Under the pieces are notes generated by a model that worked only from the letters and a program-made list of their open reading frames with translations, was not told the DNA's origin and did no database searches. A program made the position numbers and the translations under genes. This document shows positions 20,252 through 28,515 of a stretch of 29,822 bases of DNA, piece after piece (positions within the stretch are counted from its first letter, which is position 1; every line of letters starts with the position of its first letter). This DNA comes from Chara braunii (taxonomy: Eukaryota > Streptophyta > Charophyceae > Charales > Characeae), in contig BFEA01000737.1 in NCBI GenBank assembly GCA_003427395.1, positions 38,614-68,435 on the forward strand, given 5' to 3'.

Positions 20252-20945
20252 AACAGAGAATCGCGGATCACAGATCACAAGTATCAATGGCCACAAAACA
20301 CAGAATCGCGGATCAGATCACAAGTATCAACGGCCACAAACACAGAATCAAGGATAGACGGATTTCGAGGATAGATGGCCGCAAACACAGAATCAAGGAT
20401 AGACGGCCACAATGGTGAAAGGAGCTTCTGCAGATTACATTTCCTAAAATGGAGGGAATATTATAACCTAGAAGAATAGTGCGCAATATGCCATAAAGGG
20501 CTTGTTTTTTCTTTAAGGGAGAAAATGCCTAATAAAATAGCATGGCGAGCCCGGGTTACAGTGTAGTTGTTTAATTTAAAAGAAAGGAAAAGAGTTAAAA
20601 AAACAGCATGTTTGTGGCCTTCATGTTCACAAATCACAAATCAAGCAAGGATCGACGGCCACAAATACAGTATCAAGGATGGACGGCCACAAGCACAGAA
20701 TTGGTGATCGACTGCCACAAACACAGAATAGAGGATAGACTGCCACAAACTCGGAGTTAAGGATTGATGGCCAGAAACACAGAAATAGAAGATAGACTGC
20801 CACAAACTTAAGGATCAACGGCCAGAAACACAGAAATAGAGGATGGACGGTCAAAAACTCAGAGTTAAGGATAGACGGCCAGAAACACAGAAATAGAGGA
20901 GAGACGGCCACAAACTCAGAGTTAAGGATCAACGGCCACGAACTC
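20050..20945 (+). repeat. Minisatellite, GACGGCCACAAACACAGAATC-type units
   Basis: Units of roughly 28-33 bp follow the consensus AAGGATAGACGGCC, ACAAACACAGAAT. They run from 20066 to 20412 and again from 20640 to 20945, separated by about 225 bp of unrelated A-rich sequence. In one frame they encode a run of KHRIKDRR words, and in the opposite strand FLCFWPSILNSEF words. Both are by-products of the repeat. Confidence 0.9.
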
Positions 20946-21284
20946 AGAGAACGACCGCTGTCCCCGACAACCTAAAGTAGGATTCCCGGAGAGTTACGGC
21001 CGCAGAAAACGATAGGGCGGTGACCAGCAGGTGCAGGCGGGTCCAGTCCCGGCCACAAACTCAGAGAACCACTGCTACCCCCGACAGCCTAAAGTANGAT
21101 TCCCGGAGAGTTAGGGGCGCAGAAAACGNTAGGGTGGCGACCAGCAGGTGCAGGTGGGTCCAGTCCCGGCCACAAACTCAGAGAACCACTGCTACCCCCG
21201 ACAGCCTAAAGTAGGATTCCCGGAAAGTTAGGGCCACAGAAAACGGTAGGGCGGCGACCAGCAGGTGCAGACGGGTCCAGTCCC
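20934..21284 (+). repeat. Three tandem 117-bp units
   Basis: GGCCACRAACTCAGAGAAC starts at 20934, 21051 and 21168. Each unit is exactly 117 bp and ends GGGTCCAGTCCC. The copies differ at only a few positions, two of which are Ns (21097, 21129). The opening of the unit is itself the minisatellite motif, so the triplicate grew out of the minisatellite edge. Confidence 0.95.
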
Positions 21285-21329
21285 TCAATTTTCAAGTGCC
21301 AACTTTGGCAATTTTTTGTGCTCGGAAGA

Positions 21330-21760
21330 ATTAATGAAAAAATCTGAAAATTTGAGATTCTGTAGATTAGATTGTGATCTTTCCAGGAAAATACCAGGGA
21401 AATAATAAAAAAAAAAGACTTTGGACCGTGACATAAATGTCACGCCCATTCCTCACATTTTCCATTTTTGCCACTACGCCGTGAGGGCCAAAGGAAAAAT
21501 CACAATTTTTTGCGCTCAGAAAAATGATTCAAAAACTCTGAAAATCGAAGGGTCTGTGGATTTCGTCGTGGTCTTCCCAGGAAAAAAATAAAAACTTTTA
21601 AAACATATTTTGGACTCTGAAATAAATGCTGATTCATCTCATTTTCCATATTCATCTCATTTTCCATTTTTGCCAAGAAATCTGAAAGAATGTGCCAAGA
21701 AATCCGAAAGTTGGAGGGTCCATAGATTTGGTCGTGATGTTTCTAGGGGAAAAAAAAAAA
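21330..21760 (+). repeat. Three diverged tandem repeats, about 165-195 bp
   Basis: The block CTGAAAATYGRRGRKTCTGTRGATT, TTCCCAGG-type recurs near 21343, 21537 and 21704, with TTTTCCATTTTTGCCA between. It is old, AT-rich satellite-like DNA. Confidence 0.7.
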
Positions 21761-21825
21761 AGTCTAAACCACAAAACAAATCGCAGCGGCAATTCGATGC
21801 AATTTGCACTTTTGCCATCGATGGC

Positions 21826-22085
21826 GACAAACTCAGAATTAAGGATCGATGGCCACAAACACATACTCGTTTGATCGAGCAACTTCACGCATTTTAAAAC
21901 GTTTTCCAGAAACAGAATTAAGGATCGACGGTCACAAACACATACTCGTTTGACCGAGCAACTTCACGCATTTCGAAACGTTTTCCAGAAACACAGAAAT
22001 CCAGGATCGGTGCCCACAAACTCAGAATTAAGGATGGAGGACCACAAACACATACTCTTTCGACCCAACAACAAATTCACGTATT
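21826..22085 (+). repeat. Tandem repeat containing minisatellite motif
   Basis: AAGGATCGAYGGYCACAAACA followed by CATACTCGTTTGA and ACTTCACGCATTT recurs at 21841 and 21920 (79 bp), with a diverged copy at 22030. Confidence 0.85.
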
Positions 22086-22212
22086 TCCAAACGTTTTTCG
22101 AGTAAGTTCACTGAAAAAGCTAAGGTATTTCAAATTCACATTAAAAAACCCGAACTCAGGTAGTAGGATAATGAATAGCACTGCACAGCGAAGATGTTCT
22201 AGGGGGTAAACA

Positions 22213-22436
22213 AATTTTAGTACGGACTGGACTAATTTTTGACCAGGCTGCGCTATTCTTAGACTAGGCCTGCTAGGGTGGGCGTAGTCTAAGAATAGCA
22301 TGGCAGCGCAAACCCTACTAAAATTATTGCGTTATTCTTAGATTAGGCCCGCCCTATTTTGAAAGACGAGATAGGGTGGGCCTAGTCTAAGAATAGCATG
22401 GCCTAGTCAAAAATTAGCGCAGACCCTACTAAAATT
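22213..22436. mobile_element. MITE-like element, about 55-bp terminal inverted repeats
   Basis: The left end AATTTTAGTA (22213), CTAATTTTTGA and GCTATTCTTAGACTA is mirrored at the right by TAGTCTAAGAATAGC, TCAAAAATTAG and TACTAAAATT (22436). Inside are two nested hairpins. 22252-22266 pairs with 22285-22299 perfectly (15 bp). 22331-22357 pairs with 22371-22397 over 27 bp with three G-T pairs. Total 224 bp, no coding capacity. A clear target duplication was not found. Confidence 0.75.
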
Positions 22437-22489
22437 CTTCCCTTGGCCATTGTGGACCCTTCCTTTTTTAATTTAACGTGGACCCTTCA

Positions 22490-22491
<2 letters not shown>

Positions 22492-22512
<21 letters not shown>
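22492..22512. repeat. Poly(T) run, 21 bases, at LINE 5' junction
   Basis: It follows two GTGGACCCTTC-T repeats (22453, 22480) and immediately precedes the point where LINE coding sequence becomes recognisable, so it may mark the 5' truncation junction. Confidence 0.7.
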
Positions 22513-22516
<4 letters not shown>

Positions 22517-22520
<4 letters not shown>

Positions 22521-23846
22521 CCATTTCTCTCAGGGGCCGTGCCTGGCCCAACCAAATTTTGAGAATCCGAGAATAAGGGCAGAGAACGATCAATGGTTTG
22601 AGGCGGATTCACAAGGCCAGAGTTTTGGTAGAGCATGGATAGAGAGAGGAGTATTGAGGATAAGAGATATATGGGATGGGTTCACAGAGAACTGGGTAAC
22701 AGAAGACTAAGTGAGGGACAAACTGGGGCAGATGAGACACATATAGGAGAAGCTTACTGAGATCATAAGGGCCGTCTCGAAGGAATGGAAGGATATGCTC
22801 TCCCCCGAAGCGATGGATCCGCCTGGAACATGGTACATCCAGGAGGGTTCAGAAGAAACGAAATTGTGGGAATTACTGGAAATACAGCCGGATGGGAAAC
22901 GTATCTTTCAAGGGTGGGAGACAGACATAGGAGGACAACAGGTTGGAGATAAGACTGAGGGCACACCAAGACTAGGCATGACACTTTCTCAAGTTTTGGT
23001 AATTAACGGAAAAGGAGGGTCCAAGGTACTGCTGGCGAAGGGCAAACCAATAACAGCACTTAGAACGGACCCAAGGATGTGGGAGTGGAGAGCACAAGGG
23101 AAAAGAGGGGAGAATGTATGCCTAATGAACTACACACAGAAGATCGAGTATGGCATGGTGATTCCACTAAAACACCCAGAGGTGGTGGCTCGTACAAGAT
23201 GGCTACAATTGCTGGACATGGAACCAGCACTAGTTGAAGCAGCACTTCGAAACTGCTGGCAGCAGCTGAAGTTGATTCCGTGTCAAAGGCAGGCCTCGAT
23301 CTTGTGGTTGCTATCCATGGTGGCGACACCATCAGCGGTATGGTTGACAGAGCATGGAGTGAAGGTGGAAATGAAATGCACAAGATGTGAATGGGCATTC
23401 GAGTCCACTGTGCACCTGTGGTGGGACTGCCAGCCTCAGGTAGAATTTGGAAGTGGTGGGTAAAATTTTGGGATCACTGTGTGGAAGGAACATTTCAGTG
23501 GACGAAGAACTGGGTGCTATTGGGAGGCATTCAGGAAGGGCATAGCGTTGGGTCAGGTTGGGGATATGTTGCTCAGACGGCCAGAGCGGTTGCCTGCACA
23601 ATGATATAGCAGGAAAGAAATGACAGGGTCTTCAGGAATAAAGAATGGACAAATAAACAGATGAGGAAGACCTTCACCCAAATGCTGAGAAGATCAATTC
23701 TGGCAGATTGGAGGAGAAAGGTGGGGAAGACAAGGAACAAGGAGGTGGGTCTGCGTTGGTTCGCAGAAACGTTGGCCAAGAATGGAAAGATGGCAAAGTT
23801 GGAAGCAGGACAGCTTAGACTGGACGACTGGTTCTACAGTAAATAG
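22517..23846 (+). pseudogene. LINE ORF2 C-terminal region with zf-RVT motif, broken
   Basis: The frame from 22517 to about 23440 reads SFGRAWIERGVLRIRDIW, then two in-frame stops (TAA at 22708, TAG near 22748). It then gives a long open part containing RWLQLLDMEP, WLLSMVATPSAVWL and the zinc-knuckle-like CTRCEWAFESTVHLWWDC (C-x2-C-x7-H-x4-C), characteristic of the zf-RVT region of plant-type LINEs. Near 23440 the reading must move to another frame to continue WKWWVKFWDHC, then FRNKEWTNKQMRKTF, ending DDWFYSK-stop at 23846. A stop at 23607 sits where this family usually has tryptophan before an RN motif. With at least three stops and one frameshift it is dead. Confidence 0.78.
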
Positions 23847-23988
23847 AGCAGAAGACGAAACCTGGATACTCGGTTGGCGGGTCTTGGAGGGGTCGCAGGN
23901 AGCTTAGACTGGACGACTGGTTCTACAGTAAATAGAGCAGAAGACGAAACCTGGATACTCGGTTGGCGGGTCTTGGAGGGGTCGCAGG
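23812..23988 (+). other. 88-bp exact duplication around a single N: assembly artefact
   Basis: 23812-23899 and 23901-23988 look identical, separated only by N23900. This is the signature of two contig ends overlapping without being merged, and not a biological repeat. Confidence 0.85.
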
Positions 23989-24769
23989 AGACGGGTGGAG
24001 GGAACATGGAAAGAGGTAGGAGTCATAGAATGGAGGGACCAGTCGGTCCAACCACCGAGTTAGGTGGTCGAACAAGAGGAAGTAGGAGAATTTAGAGATA
24101 GGAATGAGAGAGAAGCATTCGGCCCGTTGGTTTTGGATTTGTTAGGCTTTGTAGGCCTTGAAGGCGTTGTTTATTTTTGCTCAGAGAGAGGCAGCAGGAC
24201 AGAGGCCGTTTGGGCCGGAGCTGAGCCTAGTTTATAACCCCTCTCTGAAGCTTGGAAGTTAAGCTGACTAATGCTGTCAGGAACTGGTTCTACCAGGTTG
24301 AATTGTGAGGTCCCCGGCCTCCCAGTGAAGTTGTTTGCAATAAAGATTGATTTCCGTTAAAAAAAAATCTTCTCTGTATCGTTCCAATTTTAACGGATGT
24401 CGCGAAGGACCATTTTCCATTTTTGACTATAGCAAACGTGCTGTTTCAGTCCCAAATGCTATTTCGCCCTTTATCAACATTTTGAGGGTCATTTCGGCCT
24501 AGGCTGCCACCGGGGCCTAACTCACAGCTTCAACCTACGCAGTGCAACTGTTCAGTCCACGAGTCATGATATGATATGACCCTTAGGATGCAGTATGGGT
24601 CTAAAGCGCGTCAATTTGACGAAGGGCTATGATGTGACCCGCAGGCTGACGACAACGTGTTGATTTCTGCTGCCATGGCATGTCGGCCGCTAAGAACATA
24701 GAAGATGGCCGACTGGTCATTTGCGAGAGGTGTGAGTGGAAATCTTTTCTTTGGCTAAAAATATTTTCT

Positions 24770-25830
24770 TTGGCTACCTTATTGACTAGCATTTGTTGTG
24801 ACCATGAATCGTAAGGACGAGTCTACCATCGTAAGGACCAGGTAGTCATAATCTTCTTCAACTGTTTGAAGATTGTTTCGCAGTTTCTATCCCAATTCCA
24901 AATCACCTTCTTCTTCAACGATCTTCATAACGGTGCAGCTACCATGAAGGAGTTATAAACAAATTTCCTGTAGTGCCAAGTCGTAAGGAGGATCTAAGCT
25001 CAATGAGGGATTTCGGTTTTGGCAAATCCTTTATCGTTGCTATCTTCTTTGTCTATCTTTCTATCACATCAGCAGGATACAACACCTGATTTTTGGCCCA
25101 TGCATAGTTTTTTGGATTTACCTTAAACTTTCCTTCTCTCAGCTTCTACAGAGCTCGTCACATTTGACCCTTGGTCTTGTGAACATAAGGATGCCATCTA
25201 AGTGGACGACTTCAAAGATATTTAACCACTTACGAAACAAATCATTCACCGACCTTTGGAAGGTAGCGGGTGTGTTCGTTGATCGGAAGAGCGTCACCTT
25301 TAACTCGTATCCCTGGTGTTACTTACATCCCTGTAACCAATCCGATAAATCCTCTTTGTGTGGCAATGGTTCACATTCTTCATTGTGATCTTGTTCAACT
25401 CTTTATAATCTACGCACAGTCGAGTTTGTCCGCATCCTTGGGTATGAACAACACGAGGGCATCATACGGGGAGGGGACAAACGAGGTTTTATCAAACCTT
25501 GTGTACTAATTCGTAAAGTTGTTTGAGGAGTTGGCACCTTATCGTCGCGCGTAATCTCAATGTGATGCTCAAATTCTCTCCGCAGTGCTTCAGGAGGTGC
25601 ATCCTCTAAGTCCTTGTAGTCCTCTAATAGCGATTGGATCGGGGGTGGTATGGTCTCTACATGAGTTATGGAGTCTGCATTCTTTTGTCTGTCCTGCACC
25701 ATCAGACTTTGCATGTGGGGAAACTACAAACACTTGGTCTACCAGCTTTTTCTTTGTTAAACTATTGATTGGGGGTGTGGTCATGCGACATACAAACAGT
25801 AGGAAATCCTCTTGACACTTATGGTACAAT
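24770..25830 (-). pseudogene. Ty3/gypsy pol remnant: RT and RNase H
   Basis: Read on the minus strand, 25642-25550 gives IQSLLEDYKDLEDAPPEAL and EFEHHIEI, the linker before the RT domain. 25460-25380 gives ALVLFIPKDADKLDC. 25262-25185 gives ATFQRSVNDLFRKWL and then VVHLDGILMFT, where the catalytic Y-x-D-D box has become HLDG (25204-25193). About 25035-24990 matches the end of RT, and 24967-24870 reads KFVYNSFMVAAPL and VIWNWDRNCETIFKQLKK. Near 24808-24784 FMVTTNASQ corresponds to the RNase H start, with the catalytic Asp changed to Asn. Several frameshifts and stops separate these blocks. No integrase, LTRs or primer-binding site are seen. Confidence 0.8.
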
Positions 25831-26490
25831 CATGCTAGATCCTCTTGATGCTTATGGTTCAATCGTCCTCGTCTTTGCTCTTACTATTGGGTAGCCATAT
25901 CACTCTAGCCATCAAGCGGATGTCTGCATCTTCTTTCCCTCCTCCGTTCGTACCTGAGATGCCGTCAACCTTGAGGTTCTCTTCAACTCAAAGAGTAAGA
26001 GAATGCAACACCACCTCCTTCCAACAGGAGATGGAGGTTCCTCATTACCCTGTTCCTCTCCTCCCTCCATCCTCTTCCTTCCTTTCCCCCCTTCCTCCTC
26101 ACCGTCTAATGAGCATCACTAGGTGAACAGACAAAATATGAGGTGCATGTGGTGAAATGGGTGTGTATGTATTTCACGCTAAGTATATAGACAGGTGGAC
26201 CTTGCATCTCTCAAAATACAACGCTGGAAACCCCTTTTCATTACAATCATTTGAAGTATGATGTGCATTATGTTTCAATTCTGAATCTGCTCATCTGGGT
26301 GGAAAAGGGGTGGCTGTTGTGAGTCGAAAACACGCAGAAAAAATACATTCTGCATAGAGCTGACACTTGTGGCGTGATATTTCCTATGAAAGTCGCTCGT
26401 GTTAATTCGTTTGCTGGGCTCTGTTCTTGGTGTCCTCCTTGCTCCGCTCCATGGTTTGCAGATTATATTTATAGACTGTTGAGGTCCAGC
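25831..26490. other. No clear gene; possible upstream gypsy remains and CT-rich tract
   Basis: ATCCTCTTGA-YRCTTATGG occurs twice (25808, 25838). CT-rich sequence runs 26040-26100. From about 26270 the sequence begins to resemble that near 27455 (TTCTGAATCT, then GGGTRGAA), the start of the RING unit repeat. Confidence 0.4.
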
Positions 26491-26530
26491 CTCCTGATGA
26501 GTCGGTGAAAGTCCGACGAAACAGTCTCTC
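26491..26530 (+). ncRNA. Hammerhead ribozyme D
   Basis: CTGATGA is at 26494-26500, stem II GTCGG (26501-26505) / CCGAC (26513-26517) with loop TGAAAGT, and GAAA at 26518-26521. Stem I pairs GCCT (26489-26492) with AGGC (26532-26535). In stem III the base expected to be G is C (26528), so the cleavage triplet reads CTC and the C-G pair closing stem III is lost. The core is recognisable but catalysis is doubtful. It lies about 80 bp upstream of the RING remnant. Confidence 0.75.
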
Positions 26531-26572
26531 AAGGCCATTCTTATTTGGAGTCGTGTTTAGTGAATGCATCGT

Positions 26573-26597
26573 CACACACACACACACACACACACAC
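26573..26597 (+). repeat. (CA)n microsatellite
   Basis: Twelve CA units between hammerhead D and the RING remnant. Copy B of the unit has a similar run at 27506. Confidence 0.97.
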
Positions 26598-26609
26598 GCC
26601 CAAGAAAAA

Positions 26610-26795
26610 TGCTCCATGCTGCTTTGTGATGACCCGCTGGAGATTCAACTAGCATGTGGTTCACATGCCTTGTGCCGTGAGGATTATGAAGGGCTAGTCC
26701 ATGCGAGTTTTTGCTTCCATACGTACGACGACGGTCAGTACTGTACTCATGTATGACACTTTGGCATGTCATGTCCAATTTGTAGACGGGCTGGA
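26610..26795 (+). pseudogene. RING-type zinc finger remnant 1 (unit copy A)
   Basis: One frame gives CSMLLCDDPLEI, then LACGSHALCREDYEGL (C-x2-H-x2-C), a looped middle with two further Cys, and GMSCPICRRAG, the closing CPIC pair. The spacing and the final CP-x-CR are those of a RING-HC finger. The first pair is C-x4-C where C-x2-C is usual. An in-frame TGA (26754-26756) interrupts the middle. No start codon context is evident because a CA microsatellite abuts upstream. It may be an exon of a decayed gene or cargo of a repeat. Confidence 0.62.
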
Positions 26796-26802
26796 ACGGC
26801 AA

Positions 26803-26987
26803 TGCCTCTACAATTGCGGTCGACGTGCCTCTGGGTTCCTAGCATGTATGAGCCACGTAGCCTGTGACATCTGTCTGCGCCGCGCCATTTGATGCAGCAA
26901 CTGTGTCAGCGAGAATTGGATGTGGTGCTTCCATAGTTCACACTCGAACCGGTCTGTCCAGTCTGTAGGGGTGGCTGCTTGCCGTAG
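26803..26987 (+). pseudogene. RING-like zinc finger remnant 2 (unit copy A)
   Basis: Directly after remnant 1, another frame reads CLYNCGRRASGFLAC, SHVACDICLRRAI, a stop (26890), CSNC and WMWCFH. A shift then leads to EPVCPVCRGGCLP-stop (26985-26987). It again shows C-x2-H-x2-C, CSNC and CPVC. The two fingers in tandem, plus the 17.4-kb relic, suggest one protein family with repeated RING-like fingers. The copy-B version (28958-29065) keeps this finger without the stop and with more cysteines. Confidence 0.55.
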
Positions 26988-27310
26988 GCATTTTGCTCCT
27001 CAACCTAGCATGTTCCCTTCCACTCCCTTTGTGCTACTAACAAATACATACGAATGAGCATATGAAGATCAGAAATGAAATGAACGGAAGTATGAAGATG
27101 CAGGACGAACACAAAGACTAAGTATAAGCTGAAGATCTGAAGTAAAATGAACAGGAGTATGAAGGCCTGAAGAGAAATGCACAGGAGCATACCTTCCCTT
27201 TTACTCTGCCTCCTGAAATAACTTGCAAGTGGGCCGTGAAGGCACATGGGGATGTGGGCAGCTGCCGCTAAACCACAATCAGCGTGGGCAGCCTTGTACG
27301 TAAGAGGCAC
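26988..27310 (+). repeat. RING unit tail, copy A
   Basis: It contains short repeats of GTATGAAG-type words (27055-27190), then CTTCCCTTTTACTCTGCCTCCTG, GGGATGTGGGCAGCTGCCGC and CCTTGTACGTAAGAGGC. It is shared with copy B (29358-29572) and in part with copy C (18530). The minus strand has a frame of about 100 codons, also partly open in copy B, but without a known motif. Confidence 0.75.
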
Positions 27311-27502
27311 AGTAAAAGGGGAGCTGCAAGAACAAATGGAAGAGGTACCCCAAGGACAACCAATAAACTGTCTAATTATAAATTTGCTTTAATATGTTGG
27401 ACTGTCATCTCAAATGCTCTCACTGTCTGCAATACGACAAAGACTGCTTTGATTCTGAATCTATACATATGGGTAGAATTGGGGCTCTTGTGGGAAAAAT
27501 CT

Positions 27503-27505
<3 letters not shown>
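27311..27505. other. Spacer and start of unit copy B
   Basis: Unassigned DNA. From about 27455 it resembles 26270-26330, so the next repeat unit begins here. Confidence 0.4.

Positions 27506-27538
<33 letters not shown>
27506..27538 (+). repeat. (CA)n microsatellite
   Basis: Sixteen CA units. In copy B it abuts the region homologous to RING remnant 2, so the RING 1 part is missing here. Confidence 0.97.
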
Positions 27539-27541
<3 letters not shown>

Positions 27542-28370
27542 CCGCGGTCAACGTGCCTCCGTGTTCCTAGCATGTAGTAGCCACGTAGCCTGTGACCTAT
27601 GTGTCCGATTTTGGATTCAACGCGGGTTCTGCGTTGAATTATTCGACGCGCGTTGAATTCTCGTTGAATCCCCGTTCAAATGCCCCGTGAGACGGGAAAA
27701 ACGGGGTCCGCAATGATTTTTTTCCTGGGGTAACCGTATTCGGAAAAAAAAAAAAAAGGGGTTGTAGATGTACAACAGCATATTTTTTTTTGTTTTTTTT
27801 TTTAACTTCGTGTATTTAAAAAGAAATCAAAACCATAAACAACATATTTTTTGGCCTGCATTGCTTAGGTAATCCTGCTGGCCAGTGCTGGGTAGACTCC
27901 CTGATTTGGGCCTGTAGAAGATTGCATGAGCCTGGCGTCCGAGGTCCCGTACGGCAAGGTTTGTCCGCTTCCGCTTCAATTAGGGCTGGGAGGTTGGCCC
28001 AGCCCTGATGCTTGTCACTGCTGTCTGTTCCAAGTTGCCCTCAATACTGGTAGGGTGATGGTCCTGAGTGCTGGCCACACTGAGGCAGGATAGTAGGGAC
28101 AGGGGGTGTGCTGGGAGTATTAACATCGGGATGGGCAGGGTAGGTGGCCTATCCTGTCAGGACAACCATTGGCTGCTTCCACCAGCAATCACCGCGGGTC
28201 TGGTCCTTGGCCTCTACAACACCCTGGGCTTTCAAAAAAAAGAAAAAGAAAAAAAGGAATGGATATTCTGCTAGAACGTGGAATAAAACGCCGCCATATG
28301 TTTTGTAGTTTGTGCATGTGGTAAGTAGAGGCCCTTAGGGCCACTGCACGTATTCCTAAGAAAAGAAAAA

Positions 28371-28453
28371 CGAGAAAACAAAAGAAAAAAGAAAAAAAAA
28401 AGAAGAAACAGAAAACAAAAGAAAAATGAGAAAAAAAAAAAACAAAAAAAAAC
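28371..28453 (+). repeat. A-rich low-complexity tract inside the hAT element
   Basis: GAAAA/AAAGAAAAA words, with smaller A-runs at 28234-28256 and 28640-28658. The opposite-strand Phe-rich frame is a by-product. Confidence 0.9.
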
Positions 28454-28465
28454 ACAGAATTATTG

Positions 28466-28515
28466 ACCATAACTGTGCTCAGTGTGATGCACAGACCTGA
28501 ATTCGAATCTTGAGT
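28466..28515 (+). mobile_element. SINE fragment inside the hAT element
   Basis: CTGTGCTCAGTGTG, then ACAGACCTGAATTCGAATCTTG resembles the A- to B-box part of the SINE copies at 1068 and 15848, including the diagnostic ACAGACCTGA before the B box, with an internal deletion. Confidence 0.5.

Larger units (their letters stand above)
22517..24367 (+). mobile_element. 5'-truncated LINE (non-LTR retrotransposon) 3' end
   Basis: Degraded reverse-transcriptase-protein C-terminal coding sequence (22517-23846) is followed by about 520 bp of 3' UTR, an AATAAA signal (24339-24344) and an A9 tail (24359-24367). The catalytic RT and endonuclease parts are absent, as expected for target-primed insertions that stop early. 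No convincing target-site duplication is visible. The 3' UTR is inflated by an 88-bp assembly duplication (23812-23988). Confidence 0.8.

Noticed and set aside
20176-20932. Repeat-protein ORFs (KHRIKDRR and FLCFWPSI words)
   Set aside because: Both strands are open because of the minisatellite period. No start, splice or conservation evidence.
24235-24320. 5S rRNA-like end of the LINE (GGAAGTTAAGC)
   Set aside because: The 11-base match to the 5S internal region is suggestive, but the flanking helices and the GGGTGACC block are not there.
27005-27310. Minus-strand gene of about 100 codons shared with 29317-29526
   Set aside because: Frames are similar because the DNA is a repeated unit. Indels break the frame and there is no recognisable domain. 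It is kept only as repeat tail.
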